NCBI RefSeq assembly: GCF_001612985.1
Contig: NZ_BDBM01000014.1
Coordinates: 62,001-126,000, forward strand
Origin: Nocardia gamkensis NBRC 108242
GTDB taxonomy: Bacteria > Actinomycetota > Actinomycetes > Mycobacteriales > Mycobacteriaceae
Reading direction: 5' to 3'
Length of the DNA: 64,000 nucleotides
Shown: one piece after another, positions 1 through 14,465 of the stretch
Position numbering within the stretch: position 1 is the first letter of the stretch
Layout: each line of letters opens with the position of its first letter
Notes under the pieces: generated by a model
Database searches by the model: none
The model's input: only the letters and a program-made list of their open reading frames with translations
What the model was told of the DNA's origin: nothing
Position numbers and translations under genes: made by a program

Positions 1-1025
1 GTGCTCTGCGCGCCGACCTCGGTGCTCGCGCCGCCCATCACGCCCGCCAGCGAGACGACACCCGAATCGTCGGCGATCACCACGTCCTCGGCGTCGAGCG
101 TGCGCTCCACCTCGTCCAAGGTGCGCAGCGTCTCGCCCTGGTTCGCGGTGCGGACCACCAGGCCGCCCGACACCTTCGCGGCGTCGAAGGCATGCAGCGG
201 CTGCCCCAGCTCGAGCATCACGTAATTGGTGACATCCACCGCGGGCGAGATCGGGCGCACGCCCGACAGCAGCAGCCTGCGCTGCAACCACCACGGGCTG
301 ACCGCCTTCGGGTCGATGCCGGTGACCCGGCGGGCCGCGAAGCGGGTGCACCGGGAGTCCGGCTCGACCCGGATCGACCAGGCTTCCTGCTCGTGGTCGG
401 GCAGGGTACGCACCGCAGGGTCGGCGTATTCGAGATCGAAGCCGCAGGCCAGTTCGCGCGCCAGGCCGCGCACCGAGAAGCAGTAGCCGCGGTCGGGGGT
501 GATGTTCAGTTCGATGACGGTGTCGTCCAGACCGAGCAGCGCGTTGGCGTCGGTGCCCGGCTCGGCGGTGCCCGGTTCCAGCACCAGGATGCCGGAATGG
601 TCCTTGCCGATACCGAGTTCGGCGACCGAGCAGATCATTCCGTTGGAGACGTGGCCGTAGGTCTTGCGCGAGGTGATCTCGAACCCACCGGGCAGCACGC
701 CACCGGGCAGCACCGCGACGACCAGGTCACCGACCTCGAAATTCCGCGCGCCGCAGATGATCTCCTGCAGTTCGGGCTTGCCGATGTCCACCTTGCAGAA
801 GCGGATCGGCTTCTTGAACTCGGTCAGCTCGGTGATCTCGGCGACCCGGCCGACCACCAGCGGCGGCTCGCCGTCCTCCGGGCCCGCCACCCGATAGAGC
901 TTGTCGACCTCTTCGACTTCCAGTCCGACCCGGACGAATCCCGCGTCGAGCTCCTCCGGCGTCACCGACCACTCCGGGTTGGTGCGCTGGATGATGTCGG
1001 TCAGCCAGGACTGCGCTACTCGCAC
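1..1025 (-). CDS. pheT: Phenylalanyl-tRNA synthetase beta subunit, N-terminal part (3' end outside window)
   Basis: Beta subunit of the (alpha-beta)2 enzyme that charges tRNA-Phe in the cytoplasm. About 341 N-terminal residues are visible and the frame runs off the window edge without a stop. The protein begins [14 protein letters not shown], typical of PheT, and continues through the tRNA-binding EMAP/OB-fold region (about residues 40-150) into the B3/B4 region, which is the editing part in this family. The start is GTG at 1025; no ATG lies nearby. It lies 33 bp downstream of pheS on the same strand, the usual pheST operon order. Certain as to family; the remaining C-terminal part cannot be assessed. 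Confidence 0.96.
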   Translation of the reverse strand, partial: MRVAQSWLTDIIQRTNPEWSVTPEELDAGFVRVGLEVEEVDKLYRVAGPEDGEPPLVVGRVAEITELTEFKKPIRFCKVDIGKPELQEIICGARNFEVGDLVVAVLPGGVLPGGFEITSRKTYGHVSNGMICSVAELGIGKDHSGILVLEPGTAEPGTDANALLGLDDTVIELNITPDRGYCFSVRGLARELACGFDLEYADPAVRTLPDHEQEAWSIRVEPDSRCTRFAARRVTGIDPKAVSPWWLQRRLLLSGVRPISPAVDVTNYVMLELGQPLHAFDAAKVSGGLVVRTANQGETLRTLDEVERTLDAEDVVIADDSGVVSLAGVMGGASTEVGAQS

Positions 1026-1058
1026 TTGACGTTTCGCTCTCTCGATCGAAGGGTGAGG

Positions 1059-2453
<1,395 letters not shown>

Positions 2454-3881
2454 TCAGCGCGCGACGGCGATGCGGGCGGGCAGCAACCGCGACACCACCG
2501 CGCCGACCGCGACGATCGCGGCGCCGAGCCACACCGCGGGCACCAGCCCGTCGACGTAGCTCTGCGGATCCTCGTAGGAGCCCTGCGCGGCGAACACCGA
2601 CGCCAGCACCGCGACGCCCATGGCCACCCCGACTTCCCGCAGGGTGTTGTTGGTTCCCGACGCTATCGCGCGGTCCTCCTCCGCCGCCGCGGCCATCACC
2701 ACGGTGGCGCTGGGCGCGAAGGTCAGGCCCATGCCGATGCCGCCGAGCAGGAACGGACCGACGAACGACAGGTAACTCGCGTCGACGGAGGTGACCACCG
2801 CCATCCAGGCCAGCGCGACGGCCAGCAACACCTGCCCGGTGGTGAGCAGCGCCCTGGCGCCGACCCGGTCGACGATCAGACCCGCCAGCGGAGCGACGAC
2901 CATCGGTGCCATCGTCCACGGCATGGTACGGATACCGGACTGCAACGGCCCATAGCCCTGCACGACCTGGAAGTACTGGGCCAGCAGGAAGATCGAGCCG
3001 AACACGCCCATCGAGAAGGTGAAGCCGGTCGCATTGCTCACCCGGAATGCGCGGGAGCGGAACAACCGCAGCGGCAGCATCGGCTCCGGCGTACGCAGCT
3101 CCCAGGCGATCAGGCAGCCGAGCAGCGCAACGCCGCCGACCAGCGCGGACAGCACGCCGGGAGACGTCCAGCCATCGTCGGCGCCGTGGATCACGCCCCA
3201 CACCATCGCGAGCACGCCGCCCGCCGACAGCAGCAGTCCCGGCAGGTCGACCCGCCTGCTGCCGCCGTGCGACTCCTCCAGTACCCGCAGCGCGAACGGC
3301 AGCACCAGCAGGCCGATCGGCACGTTCACCCAGAAGATCCACTGCCAGCTCAGCCCCTCGACGACCGCGCCGCCGATGAGCGGACCCAGTGCCACGCCGA
3401 GGCCCGCGATCCCGCCCCAGACGCCGATAGCGGCGCTGCGCATCTTCTCCGGCACCGCCGCCGACAACAGTGTCAGCGACAGCGGCATCACCGCCGCCGC
3501 GCCGAAGCCCTGTACCGCCCGCGCCGCGATGAGCATGCCCGGTGCGGTCGCCAGCGCGCAGATCGCGGAGGCCGCCGTGAACACCGCGATGCCGACCAGG
3601 AAGATCCGGCGTCGGCCGAGCCGGTCACCGAGGGCGGACGCGGTGAGTAGCAGCGAGGCGAACGACAACGTGTAGGCGTTCACGAACCATTGCAGGTCGG
3701 CCAGCGAGGCGCCGAGTTCGGTGCGGATCACCGGCAGCGCGTTCGTCACGACCAGGTTGTCCAGCGTGACCATGAACATCGGGATGCCGACCGCGGCCAG
3801 TACGGCGGCGAGCCTGCGACCACCGATCGCGGCCGCGGGCGCGGCGACCGGCGCCGCGGCGGGTGGAAGGGTCTCGGTCAT
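2454..3881 (-). CDS. MFS drug transporter, DHA2 (EmrB/QacA) family
   Basis: A 475-aa integral membrane protein of the 14-helix drug:proton antiporter family. MFS motif A (GDRLGRRRIF) follows the second helix, and motif C (GPLIGGAVVEG near residues 145-155) marks it as an antiporter. An Ala/Pro-rich cytoplasmic N-terminus (about 25 aa) precedes helix 1 (AVLAAVGIPMFMVTLDNLVV). Start ATG at 3881 has AAGGA 7 nt upstream. It is divergent from a TetR regulator with 102 bp between the starts, the usual layout for a regulator-controlled efflux pump. The substrate cannot be read from sequence. Confidence 0.93.
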   Translation of the reverse strand: MTETLPPAAAPVAAPAAAIGGRRLAAVLAAVGIPMFMVTLDNLVVTNALPVIRTELGASLADLQWFVNAYTLSFASLLLTASALGDRLGRRRIFLVGIAVFTAASAICALATAPGMLIAARAVQGFGAAAVMPLSLTLLSAAVPEKMRSAAIGVWGGIAGLGVALGPLIGGAVVEGLSWQWIFWVNVPIGLLVLPFALRVLEESHGGSRRVDLPGLLLSAGGVLAMVWGVIHGADDGWTSPGVLSALVGGVALLGCLIAWELRTPEPMLPLRLFRSRAFRVSNATGFTFSMGVFGSIFLLAQYFQVVQGYGPLQSGIRTMPWTMAPMVVAPLAGLIVDRVGARALLTTGQVLLAVALAWMAVVTSVDASYLSFVGPFLLGGIGMGLTFAPSATVVMAAAAEEDRAIASGTNNTLREVGVAMGVAVLASVFAAQGSYEDPQSYVDGLVPAVWLGAAIVAVGAVVSRLLPARIAVAR

Positions 3882-3898
3882 GTCCAGTCCTTGTTGTA

Positions 3899-3944
3899 AT
3901 CGACTGATAACTACACTGGAGAACGTTAGGCATCGACTGATAAC
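3899..3944. promoter_or_regulatory. Candidate TetR operator: 13-bp direct repeat in the divergent promoter
   Basis: The 13-mer atcgactgataac occurs twice without mismatch, at 3899-3911 and 3932-3944, start-to-start 33 bp (about three helical turns). It lies in the shared promoter region between the MFS pump and its TetR-type regulator. Exact repetition in a short intergenic region suggests paired binding sites, presumably for the TetR protein. The gataac part could also serve as a -10 element for the regulator gene. Confidence 0.5.
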
Positions 3945-3983
3945 ATGTCAAGACGAGCCCAGAACCAGCGCAAATGGAGCACG

Positions 3984-4556
3984 ATGGCGACCAGGACCAG
4001 GATGACGGCCACCGAACGGGGCGAGCAGGTACTGCGTGCGGCGGTCTCCGCGTTCGCCGAATCCGGTTACGCCGCCACCCGGACCGACGAGATCGCCCGG
4101 CGCGCGGGCGTGTCACAGCCGTACGTGATCCGGCTGTTCGGCACCAAACAGAACCTGTTCCGCGCCGCTCTGCACCGCGTGTGCGACCGGATCGAGGAGG
4201 TCTTCCGCGCCGCGCGCACGGAGGCGGCGCCCGACGCGGACCCCGAAGCGGCTTTGGCGGCACTCGGCGGCGGCTATTCGGTCTTCCTCGCCGAACGCGA
4301 GCTGCTCCAGCTACTGCTGCACGGGTTCGCGGCCAGCATCGAGCCGGAGATCGGCAACCAGGTCAGGACCCGATTCGGGGAGATCTACCAGTTGATCCGG
4401 GAACTGACGGGCGCGTCGGAAACGGAGGCTCGGCGCTTCCTCGCCACCGGCATGCTGCTCACGGTGATGAGCGCGATGCGGGTGGCGGGACCCGACGCGA
4501 TTCCCGCTGCGTGGGCGACGGAGCTTCTGGAGAATCTGAGCACCCACGGCGATTGA
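3984..4556 (+). CDS. TetR/AcrR family transcriptional regulator
   Basis: A 190-aa one-component repressor. The N-terminal TetR helix-turn-helix is plain (residues about 10-55: EQVLRAAVSAFAESGYAATR, then IARRAGVSQPYVIRLFGTKQ). The C-terminal helical domain is the ligand and dimer part. I chose ATG at 3984 because GGAG sits 4 nt upstream and the HTH follows directly; the frame also has an ATG at 3945 without a ribosome site. It is divergent from the DHA2 pump and probably represses it and itself through the repeat at 3899-3944. Confidence 0.9.
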   Translation: MATRTRMTATERGEQVLRAAVSAFAESGYAATRTDEIARRAGVSQPYVIRLFGTKQNLFRAALHRVCDRIEEVFRAARTEAAPDADPEAALAALGGGYSVFLAERELLQLLLHGFAASIEPEIGNQVRTRFGEIYQLIRELTGASETEARRFLATGMLLTVMSAMRVAGPDAIPAAWATELLENLSTHGD

Positions 4557-4734
4557 CGACCTGAGGTTGCCCGCGCACGCGGCGCGATGCAGCGCGATGC
4601 AATCGCACCTCGCCACGCTGCCGCGACGCTTCGAGGCCCCGACGACACCGGCTAGTTGGATCACAACACCCGTAACCCCGCACCTCCACCACGTGTCTCG
4701 AGTCAAGCGAGACCGAGCACCGCCCGTTCGCGGT
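4557..4734. other. Spacer between TetR stop and the repeat pair
   Basis: No gene. It holds a duplicated gcgcgatgca near 4584-4605 and a small hairpin at 4695-4713 (gtctcg/cgagac, 7-nt loop) that could help end TetR transcription. The rest of the gene-free stretch up to 4978 is filled by the two repeat copies. Confidence 0.45.
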
Positions 4735-4853
4735 CCGGCTCGCGTCCGAGTGGCCGCCGCGTAGGCGACGAAGGAGCAAGCGGTGGCCGCTCGGACGCGA
4801 GCCACAAAGGGGCCGCGAACACCCAGCGCCGCAGGCGCTGGAAAAACCAACAC
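4735..4853. repeat. 119-bp structured repeat, copy 1
   Basis: First of two near-identical units (one difference in 119 bp) spaced 122 bp apart. Each unit contains a long inverted repeat, here arms 4737-4760 and 4780-4803 (24 nt each, 19-nt loop), and a second hairpin, here 4824-4840 (CAGCGCC-GCA-GGCGCTG). The two non-Watson-Crick positions in the long arms would be G-U pairs in RNA read from the plus strand. No transposase, no target duplication and no recognisable element family. Confidence 0.9.
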
Positions 4854-4856
4854 AGC

Positions 4857-4975
4857 CCGGCTCGCGTCCGAGTGGCCGCCGCGTAGGCGACGAAGGAGCA
4901 AGCGGTGGTCGCTCGGACGCGAGCCACAAAGGGGCCGCGAACACCCAGCGCCGCAGGCGCTGGAAAAACCAACAC
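4857..4975. repeat. 119-bp structured repeat, copy 2
   Basis: Second copy, ending 3 bp before the trmH stop codon. Long hairpin arms are 4859-4882 and 4902-4925; the small hairpin is 4946-4962. The only difference from copy 1 is C to T at 4909 (4787 in copy 1), opposite a G in the other arm, so G-C becomes G-U in plus-strand RNA. Short ORFs across these units exist in several frames but merely read through the palindromes. Confidence 0.9.
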
Positions 4976-4978
4976 CGA

Positions 4979-5776
4979 TCAAGCACCGTAGCGAACGCGG
5001 GAGTTCGCGTACAGGCAGATCGCGGCGGCCGTCGCCAGGTTCAGGCTCTCGGCGCGGCCACGAATGGGAATGCGGATGCGATGGTCGGCCCGGCGCGCCA
5101 CGGCCGGGTCCAAGCCGTGCGCCTCGTTGCCGAACAGCCAGGCCACCGGCCCGGTGAACAGTGCGTCGGCGTCGTCCAGGCCGACTTCGCCGTTCGCCGC
5201 CGTCGCCAGGATCGTGATACCCGCCGCGGCGATCGCGTCCAGCGTCTCGGCCACCTCGCGGTGCCGCGCGATCGGCACGTGGAAGATGCTGCCCGCGCTG
5301 GCCCGCACGCACTTGCCATTGTGCGGGTCGACCGTGTCACCCGCCAGCACCACGCCGTCGGCGCCGACCGCGTCGGCGACCCGCACGAGCGTGCCCGCGT
5401 TCCCGGGCTCGGCCATCTCGACCGGGACGGCCAGCATGCGCGGTCGCGCGTCCAAGATCTGGCTCAAGGGCACGTCGAGCAGGTCACAGACCGCCACCAG
5501 CCCCGGCGCGGTCACGGTTTCCCCGAGATGCTGCGCCGCTCGATCGCTGACCAGCGTGGTGCGGACCCCCACCGCGGCCGCCCCCGCGATCAGCGCGTGG
5601 TCTCGTTCGGCGGCCGCCGCCGAAAAGAACAACTCGTGGACGCGCGCGGTCTCCAGCGCCGCGGCGACGGCATTGGCACCTTCGGCGAGGAATCGGCCCG
5701 TTTTACGACGCTGCGCGCCACGCTGCAGCTTGACAGCGGAAACGACCCGCGGATTGCGCTCGCTGAGCGCTTCCAC
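4979..5776 (-). CDS. TrmH/SpoU (SPOUT) family RNA 2'-O-methyltransferase
   Basis: A 265-aa methyltransferase using S-adenosylmethionine, of the class that methylates ribose 2'-OH in rRNA or tRNA. An N-terminal L30e-like substrate-binding domain (about residues 1-100) is followed by the knotted SPOUT domain with its three motifs: EMAEPGNAGTLVR, GPVAWLFGNEAHGL, and IPIRGRAESLNLATAAAI. I chose GTG at 5776, which gives VEALSERNPRV. It follows rplT by 40 bp, the place of tsnR in M. tuberculosis. The exact target nucleotide cannot be told; thiostrepton-resistance-type function is only a database habit for this position. Confidence 0.92.
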   Translation of the reverse strand: MEALSERNPRVVSAVKLQRGAQRRKTGRFLAEGANAVAAALETARVHELFFSAAAAERDHALIAGAAAVGVRTTLVSDRAAQHLGETVTAPGLVAVCDLLDVPLSQILDARPRMLAVPVEMAEPGNAGTLVRVADAVGADGVVLAGDTVDPHNGKCVRASAGSIFHVPIARHREVAETLDAIAAAGITILATAANGEVGLDDADALFTGPVAWLFGNEAHGLDPAVARRADHRIRIPIRGRAESLNLATAAAICLYANSRVRYGA

Positions 5777-5816
5777 GGGTCGTTCCGAAAGATGTCCGTG
5801 TGCCAACGGATGCGGC

Positions 5817-6197
5817 TCAGGCGGCCGGCGCGTTGACGTCCTGCGGCAGGGCGGCCTTGGCGACGGCGACGAGACCGGCGAACGCCTCGGCGTCCGACAC
5901 CGCCAGCTCGGCGAGGATCTTGCGGTCCACCTCGACACCGGCGGCCTTCAGGCCCTGGATGAAGCGGTTGTAGGTGATGTCGTTGATCCGCGCGGCGGCG
6001 TTGATGCGCGCGATCCACAGCTTGCGGAAGTCACCCTTGCGCGCCCGGCGGTCCCGGTAGGCGTAGGCGAGCGAGTGCAGCTGCTGTTCCTTGGCCTTGC
6101 GGTACAGCCGCGAGCGCTGGCCGCGGTAACCCTTGGAGGCCTCGAGGATGGAACGGCGCTTCTTCTGAGCGTTGACGGCCCTTTTGACGCGTGCCAC
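5817..6197 (-). CDS. rplT: 50S ribosomal protein L20
   Basis: L20 (126 aa) binds 23S rRNA early in large-subunit assembly. The N-terminus [19 protein letters not shown] and the core [16 protein letters not shown] and [15 protein letters not shown] are diagnostic, and the length is normal. Third gene of infC-rpmI-rplT, 111 bp after rpmI. In other bacteria L20 or IF3 controls this operon through the leader; no L20-binding leader could be recognised here. Confidence 0.98.
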   Translation of the reverse strand: MARVKRAVNAQKKRRSILEASKGYRGQRSRLYRKAKEQQLHSLAYAYRDRRARKGDFRKLWIARINAAARINDITYNRFIQGLKAAGVEVDRKILAELAVSDAEAFAGLVAVAKAALPQDVNAPAA

Positions 6198-6308
6198 TGG
6201 TCAGTCCTGTTCGATCTGGGGGCGCGGGGCAGCGCCCGGAAATGGGGTCGGTAGGTGGCGACGGAGCTGGTCCGGTCGCGGTGTGCCTATCGGTCTGCGC
6301 GGGCGCGA

Positions 6309-6503
6309 TCAGAGACCGAGCAGCTTCTTCACGCGACGGACGTCGGCGGAGGCGACAACTTCCACGCCGTCCAGACGACGAGTCCGGCGGCTGGGCTTGT
6401 GCTCGAACAGGTGGCGACGGTTCGCCTGCTGGCGCAGCAGCTTGCCTTTACCGGACACCTTGAATCGCTTCGAGGCGCCGCTGTGGGTCTTCATCTTCGG
6501 CAT
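6309..6503 (-). CDS. rpmI: 50S ribosomal protein L35
   Basis: A 64-aa basic ribosomal protein: [20 protein letters not shown] at the N-terminus and the [18 protein letters not shown] stretch are the L35 signature. It lies between infC (58 bp upstream) and rplT in the conserved translation operon. Confidence 0.98.
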   Translation of the reverse strand: MPKMKTHSGASKRFKVSGKGKLLRQQANRRHLFEHKPSRRTRRLDGVEVVASADVRRVKKLLGL

Positions 6504-6561
6504 GGATTCCTCTATCTGTCGTCCCGGCGGTCGCGGCGGACCGCCGGTGTTCTGATCGGTG

Positions 6562-7182
6562 TTACTGCGGGCCGGCGGTCTCGGCCTGCTCCGCAGCGGG
6601 CTGACCGGCCGGGGCGGCGCTGGGCGCCGGGCGCGGGGCCGACTCCTGTTGCGCCTTCACCCGGGTCTTCGCACCCTTGTGGGGGGCGAGGACCATGGTC
6701 ATGTTGCGACCGTCCTGCTTGGCCGAGGTTTCCACGAATCCGAGCTCGGCGACGTCGGACGCCAGGCGCTGCAGCAGCCGGAAGCCGAGTTCGGGGCGGG
6801 ACTGCTCGCGTCCCCGGAACATGATCGTCACCTTGACCTTGGACCCGGCCTCGAGGAAGCGAACGACGTTGCGCTTCTTGGTCTCGTAGTCGTGGTCGTC
6901 GATCTTCGGACGGAGCTTCTGCTCCTTGATCACCGTCTGCTGCTGGTTCTTCCGAGACTCGCGCGCCTTCTGCGCCGTCTCGTACTTGAACTTGCCGTAA
7001 TCCATGATCTTGCAGACCGGCGGACGGGCATCCGGTGCCACCTCGACCAGATCGAGGTCGGCTTCGAGGGCGACGCGTAGTGCATCTTCAACACGCACGA
7101 TCCCAACCTGCTCGCCGCCCGGTCCGATGAGCCGGACCTCGGGAACACGGATGCGATCGTTGATGCGGGTCTCAGTGCTGAT
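6562..7182 (-). CDS. infC: Translation initiation factor IF-3, with an ATC start codon
   Basis: IF-3 (206 aa) binds the 30S subunit and checks initiator tRNA and start codon. The N-domain ([20 protein letters not shown]), the linker rich in K/R/E, and the C-domain ([17 protein letters not shown]) are all present, followed by an Ala/Pro-rich tail. No ATG, GTG or TTG lies where the conserved N-terminus begins. The reading that keeps it starts at ATC (7182-7180), 4 nt after a perfect AGGAGG (7192-7187). Rare start codons on infC are known to give autoregulation, because IF-3 rejects them. First gene of the infC-rpmI-rplT operon. Confidence 0.95.
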   Translation of the reverse strand: MSTETRINDRIRVPEVRLIGPGGEQVGIVRVEDALRVALEADLDLVEVAPDARPPVCKIMDYGKFKYETAQKARESRKNQQQTVIKEQKLRPKIDDHDYETKKRNVVRFLEAGSKVKVTIMFRGREQSRPELGFRLLQRLASDVAELGFVETSAKQDGRNMTMVLAPHKGAKTRVKAQQESAPRPAPSAAPAGQPAAEQAETAGPQ

Positions 7183-7482
7183 GGGGCCTCCTAGGTCAAG
7201 CGGTGTCGTCGGACGACCGCGCGCAATAACTGCAACCCCTGTTCAACACGAAGGCCCCGGTGCGGTATTCCGCGACGGGGCCCGATGTCGACCGATCGCC
7301 GGCCACGAGCGAACTCGGGCCGACCCTCGCGTCCCGGTTCTCCACGAGAACCTCGGCACGAGAAACCCGCCCTCGCGGGGCGGGCGACCGGACCGTTGGC
7401 CGTACGATGACTCGTCGGCAACGGTGGGAGTCGGGCTCCACTTATCAGCCCCGGGGCAAGCCCGGGGCGGTCGTCAGCGGAA
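7183..7482 (-). promoter_or_regulatory. Long structured infC leader with attenuator-like hairpins
   Basis: About 300 nt of untranslated leader precede infC. It holds two strong hairpins: 7448-7468 (GCCCCGGG, 5-nt loop, CCCGGGGC) and 7367-7385 (CCCGCCC-CGCGA-GGGCGGG in the transcript) followed by TTTCTC. The second resembles an intrinsic terminator with a poor U-tract, so premature termination is possible. No known riboswitch or ribosomal-protein leader was recognised. Confidence 0.5.
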
Positions 7483-7512
7483 AGTCTAACATTCCGTTCC
7501 GCTATCGCCGAA
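7483..7512 (-). promoter_or_regulatory. Candidate promoter of the infC operon
   Basis: On the minus strand, TTCGGC (7512-7507) and TAGACT (7488-7483) are spaced by 18 bp. TAGACT fits the actinobacterial TANNNT -10 pattern; the -35 match is partial. It would start transcription about 295 nt before infC. Confidence 0.45.
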
Positions 7513-7563
7513 TCGGGCGGAAAACACCTTGCCCGGCCGTGTCCCGCGTGCCACGCTCCCCCG

Positions 7564-8091
7564 GTGCTCACACCACGCCGTGACCTGCTGCGATGGCAGT
7601 TCGACCTGACCTGGTCACTCGCCGGGATCCACCTCGACGCTCTCACGCCGGAGGACTTCCTCTGGGAACCCGCCGAACTCAGCTGGACGGTCCGCCCCGA
7701 TGCCGACGGCGTCTGGCGGCCGGATTGGGCGGACACCGAACCCGACCCCGTGCCCATCCCCACGATCGGCTGGCTCACTTGGCACATCGGCTGGTGGTGG
7801 GGCGCCGCCATCGATCATGCCGAAGGCGTCACCCCGCCCGCGCGGGAGGACGTGCACTGGCCCGGCGATGGCGCCGCCGCCATCGCCTGCCTGCGCGATC
7901 TGCACGGCGAGTGGACGCGCGTGCTCGACGGGCTCGACGAGACCGCTCTGGACCGCCCTTCCGCCTATCCGTGGCCCGCCGAAGCCGGATCGACCGTCGC
8001 GCACCTGGCGGGCTGGGTGAACGCGGAGCTGATGAAGAACGTCACGGAGATCGGCCACCTCCGGATGCTGCGCGCGGCGTCGCTAGCCTGA
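7564..8091 (+). CDS. DinB-like four-helix-bundle protein
   Basis: A 175-aa protein of the DinB/YfiT-like metal-binding helical bundle superfamily. The DinB_2-type pattern is seen in LRWQFDLTWSLAGIHLDALT (helix 1), a central TIGWLTWHIGWWWGAAIDHA with the expected His, and a C-terminal STVAHLAGWVNAELMKNVTE with a second His. Family members often act in bacillithiol- or mycothiol-linked detoxification, but a role here is inference. Start is GTG at 7564. It is 4 bp upstream of the DUF1844 gene and probably cotranscribed. Confidence 0.75.
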   Translation: MLTPRRDLLRWQFDLTWSLAGIHLDALTPEDFLWEPAELSWTVRPDADGVWRPDWADTEPDPVPIPTIGWLTWHIGWWWGAAIDHAEGVTPPAREDVHWPGDGAAAIACLRDLHGEWTRVLDGLDETALDRPSAYPWPAEAGSTVAHLAGWVNAELMKNVTEIGHLRMLRAASLA

Positions 8092-8095
8092 AGGC

Positions 8096-8437
8096 ATGAC
8101 TGACGAGCTCGACGCCTCCGTACGCGAACTGGCCGACATCCCCGCGGTCGAGGTGATCAGCCGCGCCGCGGTGATGCTGATGAGCTCGGCGGCGGAGAAG
8201 CTCGGGCTGGCCGACGAGGACCCGGACGCCAGCCCGCGCCGCGACCTGGACGAGGCGCGCCGCCTGATCACCGCGCTGGCGGGACTCGTCACGGCGTCGG
8301 TGGAGTACCTGGGCCCGCACGCCGGACCGATTCGCGAAGGGTTGCAGTCGCTGCAACGCGCCTTCCGTGAGTCCTCCGCGCATCCCGACGAGCCGGGCAA
8401 GGGCCCTGGCGAGAAGTACACCGGCCCGGTTTACTGA
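8096..8437 (+). CDS. DUF1844 domain protein
   Basis: A 113-aa acidic helical protein. The DUF1844 core is recognisable: VRELADIPAVEVISRAAVMLMSSAAEKLGL, then DLDEARRLITALAGLV. The function of the family is unknown. Start ATG at 8096, four bases after the preceding stop, so likely translationally coupled to the DinB-like gene. In other actinobacteria a DUF1844 gene often sits close to infC, as here (my recollection, not checked). Confidence 0.8.
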   Translation: MTDELDASVRELADIPAVEVISRAAVMLMSSAAEKLGLADEDPDASPRRDLDEARRLITALAGLVTASVEYLGPHAGPIREGLQSLQRAFRESSAHPDEPGKGPGEKYTGPVY

Positions 8438-8674
8438 CCGGCTCGGCCACGAGGCACGGGGACGTCGCGCGCCCAGCGGCTCGATCCGGGCGCTGAGCGA
8501 CGACGCCCGGTGTCGCGCTGCGCTGAGCCGCCGACTGCGGCGGGCATACGGCGAGGGCATACCCGTCGGGCCCCGCCCGGCGGAATTCCGAAGCGCGGCG
8601 GAAATTGTGGGCGAATCACGCACTGAGACAACGATGTTTAGGAAATTTCCCAACGGGTAGTGCACAGTGAGCCC

Positions 8675-9385
8675 ATGGCTACTCGGATTCTGCTCGCTCC
8701 CGGATTCTGGCTCGGTGCATGGGCGTGGGACGAGGTCGCACCCGATCTGCGGCAGCGTGGCAACGAGGTAACGGCGCTCACACTCCCCGGCCTGGACGCG
8801 GCTGATCCGGATCGGTTGTCGGCCACCCTGGAATCCCAAGCGCAAGCCATCATCGACGCGGTGCCCGCGGACGAGACCGTCGTGCTCGTCGCGCATTCCG
8901 GCGGCGCGGCGCCCGCCTATCTCGCCATCGACCGAGCGCCCGCCCTGTTCCGCCGGGCGATCTACGTCGACAGCGCGCCGCTGCCCAACGGCTTCGTCAT
9001 CAACTCCGCCCTGGACATCGCCGCGCGCGAGTGGGCGCTGCCGGAATGGTCCGAACTGGAGGCCGGAGGCAGCAGCTTGGCGGGCCTGGACGAAGCCGCC
9101 CTGGCGCGCTTCCGCGAACGCGCCGTGCCGGAGCCCACGTCCGTCGCGGCCGCGCCGCTGCGATTGAGCGATTCGGCCGCGCGGCTGGCCGTTGCGACCA
9201 CTGTGATCTGCAGCAGCATGACCGCCGATCTGGTCGAGAAGCTACGGGACAACGGGGAAGCCCCCCTCTTCGCCGAGCTGGCGCGCATCGATGCCGAGTA
9301 CGTCGACCTGCCCACGGGACACTGGCCCATGTGGTCGAAGCCGAAGGAACTCGCCGCTCTGATCCACACCATCGCCAACCGCTGA
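8675..9385 (+). CDS. Alpha/beta hydrolase
   Basis: A 236-aa alpha/beta-hydrolase fold protein. The oxyanion-side motif LLAPGFWLGAWAWDEVAP lies at the N-terminus. The nucleophile elbow VVLVAHSGGAAPAYLA places Ser at about residue 77. The catalytic His is in LPTGHWPMWSKPKEL near residue 215. Substrate unknown. I chose ATG at 8675; an in-frame GTG at 8660 would add five residues. It ends 55 bp before the convergent uvrA stop. Confidence 0.85.
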   Translation: MATRILLAPGFWLGAWAWDEVAPDLRQRGNEVTALTLPGLDAADPDRLSATLESQAQAIIDAVPADETVVLVAHSGGAAPAYLAIDRAPALFRRAIYVDSAPLPNGFVINSALDIAAREWALPEWSELEAGGSSLAGLDEAALARFRERAVPEPTSVAAAPLRLSDSAARLAVATTVICSSMTADLVEKLRDNGEAPLFAELARIDAEYVDLPTGHWPMWSKPKELAALIHTIANR

Positions 9386-9393
9386 GGCGAAAA

Positions 9394-9427
9394 GCGGCGC
9401 GGCCCCGGAGCATCCGGGCCGCGCCGC
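9394..9427 (-). terminator. Intrinsic terminator of uvrA (shared with the convergent hydrolase gene)
   Basis: A perfect 12-bp stem (GCGGCGCGGCCC at 9394-9405 with 9416-9427) and a 10-nt loop. On the minus strand it is followed by TTTTCGC, so it looks like a Rho-independent terminator for uvrA. In the plus direction there is no U-tract. Confidence 0.8.
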
Positions 9428-9440
9428 ATCGGACGACGGG

Positions 9441-12392
<2,952 letters not shown>

Positions 12393-12443
12393 AGGTCGTC
12401 CCTTCTCCTTCGTGTTCGGCGTCCAGACATACCCCCGGCCGCC

Positions 12444-12466
12444 ATGCTAGGCATGGGCACCGACAA
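12444..12466 (-). promoter_or_regulatory. RecA-independent DNA-damage (PafBC-type) promoter of uvrA
   Basis: Read on the minus strand: TTGTCGGTG (12466-12458), 8 bp, TAGCAT (12449-12444). This matches in full the mycobacterial RecA-NDp pattern TTGTCRGTG-N8-TANNNT, activated by PafBC. It would place the start of transcription near 12437, about 45 nt before the GTG. The same architecture precedes uvrB and polA. Confidence 0.82.
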
Positions 12467-14462
<1,996 letters not shown>

Positions 14463-14465
14463 CGA

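Noticed and set aside
4459..4986. Repetitive small proteins encoded across the 119-bp repeats
   Set aside because: The frames differ between strands and simply read palindromic DNA; the G-U-compatible changes argue for RNA or DNA structure instead.
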